Assembly: GCA_963169045.1 (NCBI GenBank)
Contig: CAUJDF010000070.1
Location: forward strand, 1 to 64,000
Direction of reading: 5' to 3'
Length of the DNA: 64,000 nt
Source of the DNA: Myxococcota bacterium
Lineage (GTDB): Bacteria; Myxococcota_A; Bradymonadia; UBA7976; UBA1532
Part shown: positions 18,493 through 26,845 of the stretch, piece after piece
Numbering within the stretch: position 1 is the stretch's first letter
Layout of the letters: the number at the start of each line of letters is the position of its first letter
Translations under genes and position numbers: made by a program
The notes under the pieces: model-generated
Database searches by the model: none
What the model was told of the DNA's origin: nothing
The model's input: only the letters and a program-made list of their open reading frames with translations

Positions 18493-20736
18493 ATGCTCCG
18501 AAGAAGTCTCGGTCGCGCGATCGGCGTTGCGGTCGCGCTCGCCGCGTCGCCCGGCGCCGCGCAGGTGCCCGGCCTGCTACATCAGGAAGGTTTGCTGGTC
18601 TCGGCGGACGGCAATCCGATCGACGGCCCGGTCCCGATCCGTTTCGAATTGTTCGCCGACGCCGAGGGCGGCCCCGCCCGTTGGGCGGAGAACCACCCGA
18701 ACGTCGACCTGCTCGAGGGCTACTACAGCGTCATCCTCGGACAGACCGCGCCGCTGTCGGTGCAGGCCCTGACCCAGGCGACGTGGCTGCAGGTCACCGT
18801 CGACGGCCAGGTCCTGCGTCCGCGCACGCGGCTCGTGTCGGTGCCGTTCGCGCTCGTCGCCGGCAGCGTCTCCGGCGGGTCGGTGAGCGCGACGAGCGTC
18901 GAGGTCGGCGGCTCCGTGGTCATCAACGCGCAGGGGCGCTGGGTGGGCGACCCCACCGGCCTCGCCGGGCCGCCGGGACCTGCCGGACCGGCGGGACCGG
19001 CGGGACCGGCCGGCGGCGCGGGCAGCCCCGACACGCCGCAGCAGGTGCTCGCGAAGCTGCTGACGGTCGACCTCCCGGGCAGCACCCTCAGCGCCGACCT
19101 GCTCGACGGCATCGACTCGACGAAGTTCATGCGCAGCGACGGCAACACGGGCACGACCGGCGACCTGGTGGTCGGCGGCAAGACCACCCTCGGGGGGCTC
19201 GTGGCCGGGGCGGCGAGCTTCGGCGGCACGGTCGACCTGAAGGGCAACGGCCTCGAGAACGTCGACGCCCTGCACATCAACGATCCCGGGCCCGACGGCC
19301 GCATCCTGTGGTCCGGCACCCAGGCCCAGATCTACGTTGCGCCGCTCGACGACTCGAACGCCGCCGGATACCTGCGGCTGCGCAACGACGGCGGCATCAG
19401 CCTCGAGGCCGACGTGCGCACGACCGGCAGCGTGTTCCTGCACGGCAACAACCCGCTCCTCACGTGGTCGGGGGCCGCAGGCGATTGCTGCTACACCGCG
19501 ATCAATCTGGACAACCGCGACGTGGTGGGGGCCAACCGCTACCTGATCGCCGATCCCGGGCCCGGCGAGGGCTTGCTGTGGAGCGGCAGCCAGGCGCGCG
19601 TGGTGGTGTCGCCGCTCGACGACGCCAACACCGACGGCTATCTGCGCCTGATCAACGACGAAGGCATCAGCCTCGAGTCCCACGTGCGCGTTTCGGAAGC
19701 CATGACCGTCGGCGGGCGGCTCGGCGTCGGCACCCTCGAGCCCTGGTCGGCGCTGTCGGTGAGCGACGACTCCGCCGTGGAGACCGGTGTCACGGTTCGC
19801 AACGCGCGGGCGAACACCAACACGCGGCCCTTCCTCAAGCTCGAGGGCGCCACGACCCTGAGCCAGTCCACGTGGGGCATGATCCAGGCGCTCTCCGGCG
19901 TCGAGGCGGGCGGCGCGAACGGCTCGAACCACGGCGGGCTGCAGTTCCTCGTCTCGACCGGCGGCGCTGCCGCGCCGAACACCGTGATGACGATGGAGCA
20001 CAACGGCGACGTGGGCATCGGCACGACCAACCCGCTGAACGCGCTCCACGTCGCGCGGCCGCGGCACCTGCACGCGATCTTCGACCGCACCGACACGTCC
20101 GACCACCTGACGGCGGTCGTCGGCAGCAGCGGCAGCGGCTTCCGCTTCTCCGACTCCAACGTCTTCATCATCGGCAGCCAGCCGTACGCCGACCGCAACA
20201 ACGACGTCGGCCAGGAGTGGTTCCGCATCACGCCGCAGGGCAACACGATCGTGCGCGGCAAGCTGACGGCCGAGCGCGGCCTCGACGTGTGGGATCCCGA
20301 CGCCCGCATCGTGCAGCGGATGGGCGTCTTCTCGTTCGTGCACCCCGCGGGCGGCTACGCGGCCGGGCAGGAGTGGGCGGCGCGCTACTACCACATCCGC
20401 ACGCCCGATCTGTGGAAGAACGACGAGATGTACCGCTACGACCTGAAGGGATACTCGTATGGCATCGGGCGTCCCCTCGGGTTCACGTGGGTGGGCTATC
20501 TGTACTCCGCCAGCGACGGCATCCTTCAGCAATCCGCCATCGAGACGGCGGGCAACAACATCCCGGTGACGCAATACATCGGCACGGACCGTCACCTGTA
20601 CCTGAAGTTCGGCCCGGTCAGTCAGTACTACAACAGCTTCGTGCTCGACTATCAGAGCGGATCGACCGGGGAGCGCATCAACCACGGAGCGGGCGGCTAC
20701 TCGGTGACGCTGACCGTGAACAACGTGACCCTATGA
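18493..20736 (+). CDS. Secreted collagen-like / tail-fibre-like protein
   Basis: 747 residues. A signal peptide ends GAAQ. An N-terminal beta domain (20-130, with FELFADAEGG and LVSVPFALVAG) matches proteins that precede collagen-like stretches. Residues about 155-175 are a short GPPGPAGPAG collagen-type repeat. An internal duplication follows: DPGPDGRILWSG...PLDD..AGYLRLRNDGGISLE and DPGPGEGLLWSG...PLDD..TDGYLRLINDEGISLE. The rest has VGIGTTNP and MEHNGDVGIG segments common in phage tail-fibre-like surface proteins. Probably displayed or secreted. Its stop overlaps an ATG of the next lipoprotein gene. Confidence 0.8.
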   Translation: MLRRSLGRAIGVAVALAASPGAAQVPGLLHQEGLLVSADGNPIDGPVPIRFELFADAEGGPARWAENHPNVDLLEGYYSVILGQTAPLSVQALTQATWLQVTVDGQVLRPRTRLVSVPFALVAGSVSGGSVSATSVEVGGSVVINAQGRWVGDPTGLAGPPGPAGPAGPAGPAGGAGSPDTPQQVLAKLLTVDLPGSTLSADLLDGIDSTKFMRSDGNTGTTGDLVVGGKTTLGGLVAGAASFGGTVDLKGNGLENVDALHINDPGPDGRILWSGTQAQIYVAPLDDSNAAGYLRLRNDGGISLEADVRTTGSVFLHGNNPLLTWSGAAGDCCYTAINLDNRDVVGANRYLIADPGPGEGLLWSGSQARVVVSPLDDANTDGYLRLINDEGISLESHVRVSEAMTVGGRLGVGTLEPWSALSVSDDSAVETGVTVRNARANTNTRPFLKLEGATTLSQSTWGMIQALSGVEAGGANGSNHGGLQFLVSTGGAAAPNTVMTMEHNGDVGIGTTNPLNALHVARPRHLHAIFDRTDTSDHLTAVVGSSGSGFRFSDSNVFIIGSQPYADRNNDVGQEWFRITPQGNTIVRGKLTAERGLDVWDPDARIVQRMGVFSFVHPAGGYAAGQEWAARYYHIRTPDLWKNDEMYRYDLKGYSYGIGRPLGFTWVGYLYSASDGILQQSAIETAGNNIPVTQYIGTDRHLYLKFGPVSQYYNSFVLDYQSGSTGERINHGAGGYSVTLTVNNVTL

Positions 20737-20753
20737 AACGACGCGGAGGTGAA

Positions 20754-21731
20754 ATGCGCGCGTGCGCGGCAGTGCTCGCGACCCTGCTGGCCTTCGGCTG
20801 CGGCGGTGAGGGCGGTGGCGGCGGCTCGGGCGGTGGCGGCGGCTCGGGCGGTGGTGGCGGCTCGGCCGGCGGCGCGGGCGGCGGCGGCGCGGGCGGAGGC
20901 GGCGCCGGTGGCGCGGGAGGAGGCGCCGGGCGACTCGACGCGGGCGCGTCCGACGGGGCCCCCACCGACGCCGCGGTGACGCACGACACGGGCGGCGCCA
21001 CGCCGACCGACGCGGCAGCCGGCGACGCGACCCGGCCGCCCTCCGACGGCGGGACGCCGCCCGCCGACGGTGCGGCGCCCCCGAGCGACGTCGACGAAGA
21101 CGGCGTCGCCGACAGCGCGGACAACTGCCCCGATCGGTTCAACCCGGAGCAGATCGACGCCGACGGCGACGGGCTGGGCGACGCCTGCGAGCCGCCGGCC
21201 CCCGACGCGGGCCTGCCCCCGGGCGACACCGACGAGGACGGCGTCCCCGACGCGCGCGACAACTGCCCCGAGCGCAGCAACCCGGAGCAGACCGACACCG
21301 ACGGCGACGGCGTGGGCGACGTGTGCGAGCCCCGCCCGGCGGCCGACGCCGGCCCGCCGCCCGCGGACTTCGATGGCGACGGCGTCCGCGACGCCGACGA
21401 TCTGTGCCCCGAGGACCCCGATCCGATGCAACGCGACGGCGACGGCGACGGTGCGGGCGACGCCTGCGACACCTGCCCCGCGATCGCCGACGACGACCAG
21501 CTCGACCAGGACGGCGACGGCGTCGGCGACGCCTGCGACCTCTGCCCCGAGCGCAGCGATCCCGGGCAGCTCGACCGCGACGGCGACGACGTTGGCGACG
21601 CCTGCGACAACTGCCCCGACGCCCCGAACCCCACCCAGGAGGACCGCGACTTCGATGGCCGCGGCGACGCCTGCGCCCAGGACGGCCGGCCCGACTTCGG
21701 CCTGCCGTTGCCGCCCGACGGCGGCCTCTGA
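20754..21731 (+). CDS. Lipoprotein with thrombospondin type 3 repeats
   Basis: 325 residues. The signal ends LLAFGC. A Gly/Ser linker (about 20-65) and an Asp/Ala/Thr/Pro linker lead to five to six calcium-binding thrombospondin type 3 repeats of the form D-x-DGDGVGDACD-x-CP. These stiff Ca-binding stalks occur in OmpA-linked and surface proteins. No C-terminal OmpA domain is present; it ends FGLPLPPDGGL. The start at 20754 follows GGAGGT; the in-frame ATG at 20733 overlaps the previous stop and is the alternative. Confidence 0.8.
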   Translation: MRACAAVLATLLAFGCGGEGGGGGSGGGGGSGGGGGSAGGAGGGGAGGGGAGGAGGGAGRLDAGASDGAPTDAAVTHDTGGATPTDAAAGDATRPPSDGGTPPADGAAPPSDVDEDGVADSADNCPDRFNPEQIDADGDGLGDACEPPAPDAGLPPGDTDEDGVPDARDNCPERSNPEQTDTDGDGVGDVCEPRPAADAGPPPADFDGDGVRDADDLCPEDPDPMQRDGDGDGAGDACDTCPAIADDDQLDQDGDGVGDACDLCPERSDPGQLDRDGDDVGDACDNCPDAPNPTQEDRDFDGRGDACAQDGRPDFGLPLPPDGGL

Positions 21732-22021
21732 CTCGAGTTTCGCCATCTTCGGCGGCGGCGGCCGGCCCCGCCCGGCCGCCGCAGCGCGCTCCCAACAGGC
21801 GAAGCCGCCGTCTTGCGGTGGCGAGTGTGCCCGAAGGGGTCGGTCGCTTCGCTGCGCTCGCCGAATTTCGGTCTCGCCGAGCGCGGCCCGTGGGGCGACG
21901 TCACCGTCGGCGACCCCGCCCCGCCCTGACCGGGCGCGCTGGAAGAATGGGGGCGCCGGGCCGGAGCGCTTGCCCGAGATCGCCCGCGGCAGGGACCATG
22001 GGCCCCAAAGAGGGGTGAGCG
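21732..22021. other. Intergenic stretch without a supported gene
   Basis: 290 bp between two lipoprotein genes. It is GC-rich with several short dyads (for example around GGTCGCTTCGCTGCGCTCGCCGA, described here only by position 21839-21861) and reads open in several frames, but no ribosome site, signal peptide or domain supports a gene. It probably holds the terminator of the upstream gene and the promoter of the next. Confidence 0.4.
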
Positions 22022-22741
22022 ATGAACCCGAGGATCTGGCGTATGTGCGCATGGACGCTCGCGGCCGCCGCCGGCCTGTGGGCGTGTGACGACGACGCCG
22101 AGGGTGGTCCGCCGGACGCGGGCCGCGACGGCGGGTCGGGCGGCGACGCGGCATCCACGCCCGACGTCGGGCCGCCGAACGACGCCACGCCCGACGCCGT
22201 CCCGCCGAACGACGCCACGCCCGATGCGGTCCCGCCGAACGACGCCACGCCCGACGCCGTCCCGCCGAACGACGCCACGCCCGACGCCGTCCCGCCGAGC
22301 GACGCCACGCCCGACGCCCTCCCGCCGAACGACGCCACGGCCGACGCGTCCCCCGACGCCGGCGCGTTCTGTGCCGCCACCTCTGCCTGCCTGGATCACC
22401 CCGCACCGATCCGGTGCTTGGGCGCCTGGCGGTGCGATCCCGGCCGCGAGGTGTTTGCGGATCACTACGGCGCCGATGGCTGCAACTACACCTGCTGGGG
22501 CGCCCTGACACCGTGCGATGCCGCCACCCCGGCATGCCCGCAGCCAGGCGATGTGTGTCGGCCATGCCCGATCGCGGATCTGTGTCCTGATACGGGCAGT
22601 GCCTGCACCGATCCCGACATGGCGACGGTGTGTCGAAACGAGAACCCCGCGGCGGAGTGCGCGCACCTGCCACACGACGACTGTGTCGGCGCGTGGACCT
22701 GCACCGGTCGCCGCTGCCTCTGGGTGTGCGACCAGGGGTGA
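22022..22741 (+). CDS. Cys-rich lipoprotein with repeated PPNDATPDAV linker
   Basis: 239 residues. Signal peptide ending GLWAC, an Asp/Gly-rich stretch, then six copies of a ten-residue PPNDATPDAV unit encoded by 30-bp direct repeats (22172-22351). The C-terminal 120 residues contain about 16 Cys, including paired patterns (RCLGAWRCDPG, CVGAWTCTGRRC) suggesting two related disulphide modules. No enzyme motif. Likely surface-exposed with the linker as a spacer that can vary in length by repeat slippage. Confidence 0.75.
   Translation: MNPRIWRMCAWTLAAAAGLWACDDDAEGGPPDAGRDGGSGGDAASTPDVGPPNDATPDAVPPNDATPDAVPPNDATPDAVPPNDATPDAVPPSDATPDALPPNDATADASPDAGAFCAATSACLDHPAPIRCLGAWRCDPGREVFADHYGADGCNYTCWGALTPCDAATPACPQPGDVCRPCPIADLCPDTGSACTDPDMATVCRNENPAAECAHLPHDDCVGAWTCTGRRCLWVCDQG
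22172..22351 (+). repeat. Six 30-bp tandem repeats in lipoprotein linker
   Basis: Units begin at 22172, 22202, 22232, 22262, 22292 and 22322 and each codes for PPNDATPDAV or a close variant. The period is a multiple of three, so copy-number change keeps frame. Confidence 0.85.
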
Positions 22742-22809
22742 CGCGCCTCGCGCTCGGCCGCCGGAGCCCTTGCGCGACGAGACCGGATCGGCCAGAAAGG
22801 CCCCACGCC

Positions 22810-23775
22810 ATGACCGCCCTCGTCGACCAGATCCGCAAGGCCTCCACCCACGAGCTCCGGGAGCGCATCGCCGGCGGCCACCCGGTGGCCCCGGGGGCGA
22901 TCGAGGGCTGGGCCTACCGCGGCACGGCGCTCGGCCTGCCTCGCGTCGTCGAGAAGCTCACGTGGAAGACGTTCCAGAAGACGTTCTGGCGAGATCCGTC
23001 CACGGGCCGGCTCCTGGGCTGGAACGTGCGCCTCCACCAGGACGGGCCCGACGCGCCGAGCCGTCCGAAGCTGAAGCGCGGCCTGCCCCACACCGTCTGG
23101 CACTACGAGGTCGTCCCCGCCGCGGGCGTGCCGATGCCGCCCGGCTTCGATCGCGGCCTCGTCATCGACTACGGGCGCGGGAACAATCCGCCGTGGGACA
23201 CGATCCGCTTCGCCCGCGACCCGCTCGTCGCCGTCGAGCGGGACAACCCGGACCTGCTGCTCGGCGTCAGCTACGTCTCGCTGGGCGGGCGGTGCCTCGA
23301 GACGCCCACGTACTTCCTGCTCGAGCGGGAGCACCGCATCGACTACGTGCCGCCGGAGGCGGGCGTCCCGGGCGCCGGCGTGGCGACGCAGACCGGCGCG
23401 CTCCTGGCCTTCGAGCGGCGCTGGGCCGAGCTCTTGTTCGACGCGCTGCTCGGCACCGGGGGTGACGAGGGCCTGCCTCCGTTCGAGGCCATCGACCGCG
23501 CGGCCTTCTGGCAGCGGCTCGCCGCGGGCACGCCGCCGTACTTCGGCCCGGGCCTGCGTGCGACGGTGTACGCGCTGACGTTCCTGCCGGTCACCACGCC
23601 GGGGCTCCGCCGCCCGCTCTTCGCCCTGCCGCGCGACGCCCGCCGCGCATTCGTCGAGCGCCTGGGCGACGACGAGCGCCACACGGTGCGGCAGATGCTC
23701 TCGACGCTGAAGATCCTCGCCTGCTTCGCGTACTTCGAGGATCCGCAGGTCCGCGTGCGGCTCGGGACGCCATGA
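22810..23775 (+). CDS. Partner protein of GMC oxidoreductase
   Basis: 321 residues, no signal peptide. A beta-rich body (KLTWKTFQKTFWRDPSTGRLLGWNVRL; LVIDYGRGNNPPWD) is followed by a small helical C-terminal domain (RRAFVERLGDDERHTVRQMLSTLKILACFAYFEDPQVRVRLG) of the sort found as a small subunit or fused domain beside GMC dehydrogenases. Its stop overlaps the start of the GMC gene (ATGA), so the pair should be translated together and probably form one complex. I do not recognise the N-terminal part. Confidence 0.75.
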   Translation: MTALVDQIRKASTHELRERIAGGHPVAPGAIEGWAYRGTALGLPRVVEKLTWKTFQKTFWRDPSTGRLLGWNVRLHQDGPDAPSRPKLKRGLPHTVWHYEVVPAAGVPMPPGFDRGLVIDYGRGNNPPWDTIRFARDPLVAVERDNPDLLLGVSYVSLGGRCLETPTYFLLEREHRIDYVPPEAGVPGAGVATQTGALLAFERRWAELLFDALLGTGGDEGLPPFEAIDRAAFWQRLAAGTPPYFGPGLRATVYALTFLPVTTPGLRRPLFALPRDARRAFVERLGDDERHTVRQMLSTLKILACFAYFEDPQVRVRLGTP

Positions 23776-25304
23776 CCGCTCGCCTGGTGCACACCGACGG
23801 CCGCGAGGTGACCTCGCGGCTCACCGCCGAGGCCGACGTGGTGGTCGTCGGCAGCGGCCCCGCGGGCGCGGCGGTGGCCAGGGCGTGCGCGCTCGCCGGC
23901 GCCGACGTGCTGGTGCTCGAGGAGGGCCACGAGGCCGCCGGCTTCCCGGCGAGCGGCTTCCAGGCGATGGCGGCGCTCTACCGCGACCTCGGCACCTCCG
24001 TGGCCTTCGGGCCGCTCGTCATCCCCTTCCTGCAGGGCCGCGCGGTGGGTGGCACCTCGGTCGTCAACGGCGCGATCTGCTGGAACCTGCCGCGGGACGT
24101 GCACGAAGCATGGGTGAGGTCCGAGCCGCGCCTGGCCGACGCCCTGCCGTTCGAGGCGCTCGCGCGCGCCGAGGCGCTGATCGAGGCGCGGCTCGGCGTC
24201 GCGCCGACCGCGCCGAGCGTGGCGGGGCCGAAGAACGAGCTGCTCGCGAAAGGCGCCGCATCGCTGGGCCTCGAGCACCGGCCCATCCGCCGCAACGTCG
24301 CCGGCTGCGCGGGCTCGGGGCGGTGCCTGCAGGGCTGCCCCAACGGCGCGAAGCTCTCGATGGACCGCACGTTCCTGCCCGACGCCGTCGCGCGCGGGGC
24401 CCGCATCGTGTCGGGCGTGACGGTGCGGCGCGTGCTGCTGGATCGCGGCCGCGCGGTGGGCGTGACGGGGCGCTCGGCGGCGGGCGCCGAGGTGCGCGTC
24501 CGCGCTCGACGGGCCGTGGTGCTGGCGGCGAGCGCGATCCAGACGCCGGTGCTCCTGCGCGAGAGCGGGCTCACCCGCGGCCCCGTGGGCGACGGCCTGA
24601 TGGCGCACCCCGGCGTCTCGGTGACGGGGCTCTTCGACGCGCCGGTGAACAACCACCTCGGCGCCACCCAGGGGCACGAGGTGACGGGGCTGCGCCACGA
24701 GGGCATCAAGGTCGAGGCGCTCGGCTTCGATCTGTCGATCCTCGCCAGCCGCGTGCCCGGCGCGGGCGCCACCTTCGCCCGCAACCTCGCGCGCCTGTCG
24801 CACTACGCCGTGTGGGGCGCGGCGCTGCGGGCGCAGGCCCGCGGCACGGTGCGCAGCCTCGGCGGGCGGCCGGTGGTGCGTTACGCGCTCACGGCCGACG
24901 ACGTCCGCAAGGCGCGGCGCGCGACGCGCGTGCTGGTCGACCTGTTCCTCGCGGCCGGCGCGCGGGAGGTCTACCCGGGCCTCCCCGGCGTGCCGTCCGC
25001 CCTCCGCGACCCGGCCGCCGCCGCCGCCGTCGAGTCGAGCGGTCCCCTCGACGCCCGCGCCTACGCGATGTCGATGACGCACCTGTTCGGCACCGCACGC
25101 ATGGGCGCCGACCCCCGCACGTCGGTGGTCGGGCTCGACTTCCAGCACCACGACGCCAGGCGCCTGTACGTGGCCGACTCGAGCGTCTTCCCCTCGAACA
25201 CGGGCGTGAACCCGCAGATCCCCATCATGGCCGTCGCCCACCTGTGCGCGGAGCAGCTGGTCCAGGCGGCCGGGGAGTCGACGCAGGCGACGGCGGGACC
25301 GTGA
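23772..25304 (+). CDS. GMC-family FAD-dependent oxidoreductase
   Basis: 510 residues. N-terminal FAD-binding Rossmann motif VVVVGSGPAGAAVARACA, the GMC segment GRAVGGTSVVNGA, and the C-terminal signature MTHLFGTARMGADP followed by LYVADSSVFPSNTGVNPQIPIMA. A Cys-rich loop (CAGSGRCLQGCPNGAK) resembles that in membrane-linked GMC alcohol/sterol dehydrogenases. Substrate is probably an alcohol or sterol-like compound; electron acceptor unknown. No signal peptide, so cytoplasmic or membrane-associated. Confidence 0.88.
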   Translation: MTARLVHTDGREVTSRLTAEADVVVVGSGPAGAAVARACALAGADVLVLEEGHEAAGFPASGFQAMAALYRDLGTSVAFGPLVIPFLQGRAVGGTSVVNGAICWNLPRDVHEAWVRSEPRLADALPFEALARAEALIEARLGVAPTAPSVAGPKNELLAKGAASLGLEHRPIRRNVAGCAGSGRCLQGCPNGAKLSMDRTFLPDAVARGARIVSGVTVRRVLLDRGRAVGVTGRSAAGAEVRVRARRAVVLAASAIQTPVLLRESGLTRGPVGDGLMAHPGVSVTGLFDAPVNNHLGATQGHEVTGLRHEGIKVEALGFDLSILASRVPGAGATFARNLARLSHYAVWGAALRAQARGTVRSLGGRPVVRYALTADDVRKARRATRVLVDLFLAAGAREVYPGLPGVPSALRDPAAAAAVESSGPLDARAYAMSMTHLFGTARMGADPRTSVVGLDFQHHDARRLYVADSSVFPSNTGVNPQIPIMAVAHLCAEQLVQAAGESTQATAGP

Positions 25305-25334
25305 CCGCCGGCCTTCGCGGCGCCCGGCGGTCGT

Positions 25335-25457
25335 TCAGGGACACACGTTCGTATCGCCGCCGCAGAACTCGAGGCCGACCAGGCCGCAGACCTCCCCAGA
25401 GATCGCACCGCCGAGAATAGAGGCGGAGGATTCATCAACGAAGTCGCGGGGCTCCAT
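25335..25457 (-). CDS. Candidate 40-residue Cys-containing peptide
   Basis: An ORF below the usual length cut-off, ATG at 25457 to TGA at 25335. The N-terminal half is acidic (EPRDFVDESSASILGG); after a Gly-Gly comes AISGEVCGLVGLEFCGG and then DTNVCP, with three Cys. Codons in the N-terminal half (GTT, GAT, GAA, TCT, ATT) are less GC-rich at third positions than the neighbours. It overlaps the last codons of the upstream gene by 23 bp, so it could ride on the nap transcript. No clear ribosome site. It could be a short peptide with a double-Gly leader, or chance. Confidence 0.35.
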   Translation of the reverse strand: MEPRDFVDESSASILGGAISGEVCGLVGLEFCGGDTNVCP

Positions 25458-25782
25458 CGTCACGAGCCGGCGGGACGTCGGACGGGGCCCCCGTCGGCGG
25501 GTGGCGCATGCGGACGAGGCGCACGCCTTGCCCGGACCGCAGCAGCGTGTCCGTCCACTCGTCGCCGCCGAAGCGGTAGTGGACCTGGAGGCCGCGCGCG
25601 TGACCGTCGAGGAAGGCGGCGCGCGCCCGGTCGAGCGACAGCGGCGCGGCGTCGGCGTGGCGCTCGGCGGCGGCCTTCAGGCGCACTTCGAGCACCTCGG
25701 CGCAGGCGGCGAGGTCGTCGAGCACCCGCCGGATCGTCTCGTCGTCGAGCCAGCCCTCGTGGAGATCGGGGAGAGGTGTCAA
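25435..25782 (-). CDS. Small hypothetical protein at the end of the nap operon
   Basis: 115 residues from a TTG at 25782 whose bases overlap the stop of the ferredoxin gene (TTGA), with GGAGG upstream. Two helices (DETIRRVLDDLAACAEVLEVRLKAA; LDRARAAFLDGHARGL) precede a beta segment (VHYRFGGDEWTDTLLRSGQGVRLVRMRH). No family recognised. Position suggests an accessory role in nitrate reductase assembly. Confidence 0.7.
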   Translation of the reverse strand: MTPLPDLHEGWLDDETIRRVLDDLAACAEVLEVRLKAAAERHADAAPLSLDRARAAFLDGHARGLQVHYRFGGDEWTDTLLRSGQGVRLVRMRHPPTGAPSDVPPARDDGAPRLR

Positions 25783-26114
25783 CGGGCGCCTCCGCGGACG
25801 GGCAGCAGCAGGATGGCGACGTTCGGCGCCGGACAGACGGCGCGGCAGACGCCGCAGCCGGTGCAGGCCGCGGGCGCGAAGACCGGTCGCCCGGCGTCGA
25901 GGCGGATGGCCCCGGGCGCGGGGCAGCGCTCGGCGCACACGGTGCAGAAGGAGCCCTGCCACGCGAGGCACGAGGGGGCGCGGAGCCACGCGGTCACCGC
26001 CGCGCCCGCGCCCGAAGGCGCGGGCGCCTCCGCGGCGGGCGTCCGGACCGGCGCGGCCGCGCGGTCGGGGCGCAGCACACCGCGCAGGAGATCGCGGCGG
26101 GTGAGGGCGGTCAC
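25779..26114 (-). CDS. NapF-like 4Fe-4S ferredoxin
   Basis: 111 residues from a GTG at 26114 that overlaps the napB stop (GTGA). The N-terminus TRRDLLRGVL resembles a twin-arginine motif as in NapF. Two cluster motifs follow: CTVC-x3-CP (with CP in ERCPAPGAIRL) and CTGC-x2-C-x3-CP. The first lacks the middle Cys spacing of a full 4Fe-4S motif as written (C-x2-C-x3-C). NapF helps mature NapA or passes electrons in the cytoplasm. Confidence 0.8.
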   Translation of the reverse strand: MTALTRRDLLRGVLRPDRAAAPVRTPAAEAPAPSGAGAAVTAWLRAPSCLAWQGSFCTVCAERCPAPGAIRLDAGRPVFAPAACTGCGVCRAVCPAPNVAILLLPVRGGAR

Positions 26115-26842
26115 GGCAGCACCTCGGCGCGCTGGTCGAGGGCCGCCGAAGGGGCGTGGCATTGCTGGCAGTTCTGGCGCTCGGGGTGCGACGAACGCAT
26201 GGGCGAGGCGCCGTACGGGCCATGGCACGAGAGGCACTGCTCGCGCATGTGCGTGCGGTGGGGGATCTGCGGCGGCGCGATCGACCACGCGCGCGGCCCG
26301 CTCGGCGGCGCCGGCAGTCCGGCGAACGTGTTGGCGTCGGCGGGCGGGCCGGGCGGGAGCCCCTCGCCGCCGGGCATGGGACCGTCGCCTTCGACGTGGC
26401 ATTGCACGCAGCTCGAGTATTCGGGATGGCTCAGCGGGCGCGCCACGTGGCCGCGGATCGTCGCGCCGTCCCGATGGCAGGCGAGACACTCCGCCGCCGC
26501 CGACTGCCGCACGGGGTGGGGGATCGTGGGCGGCGCGCCGTCGTACGCGCGGCGCGACGCGCGGGCCGCCAGCGTGGCGGCGAGCGTCGTGTCATCGGCG
26601 GGCGGCGGTCCTTGGTTCAACCGGCCGGACCACGGCTCGACCGCCGGCGGCGGCGCCGCGCGCATCTCGGCGTAGCTGCGGGCGGCGGACGCCGGGGCCG
26701 CGGCCGCGGCGGCGGCGGCCCGGGGTGCCCCTGGCGGCGGGCCCGCGCGCGTGCCGACCGTGAAGCCGATCAGGGCCACGCCCACGACCACCGACAGGGC
26801 CACGACGAGGGCGGCCCGCGCCGAAGGCTTCGAGGTCGCCAT
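26111..26842 (-). CDS. napB: Tetraheme double-NapB cytochrome c subunit
   Basis: 243 residues, larger than ordinary NapB (about 150). After an N-terminal membrane anchor/signal (about 10-30) and an Ala/Pro linker there are two NapB-like modules: PPTIPH...CLACH (119-123)...CVQCHV (145-149)...NTF, then PPQIPH...CLSCH (203-207)...CQQCH (225-229). Each module matches the diheme NapB plan, giving four c-type hemes. It transfers electrons to NapA in the periplasm. Its GTGA overlap with the ferredoxin gene and 3-bp gap to napA confirm the operon. Confidence 0.88.
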   Translation of the reverse strand: MATSKPSARAALVVALSVVVGVALIGFTVGTRAGPPPGAPRAAAAAAAAPASAARSYAEMRAAPPPAVEPWSGRLNQGPPPADDTTLAATLAARASRRAYDGAPPTIPHPVRQSAAAECLACHRDGATIRGHVARPLSHPEYSSCVQCHVEGDGPMPGGEGLPPGPPADANTFAGLPAPPSGPRAWSIAPPQIPHRTHMREQCLSCHGPYGASPMRSSHPERQNCQQCHAPSAALDQRAEVLP

Positions 26843-26845
26843 GGC

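Noticed and set aside
21732-22021. Possible small gene in the interval between lipoproteins
   Set aside because: No ribosome site, signal peptide or recognisable motif in any frame.
22172-22351. CRISPR-like or non-coding repeat
   Set aside because: The 30-bp units are in frame and code for a lipoprotein linker.
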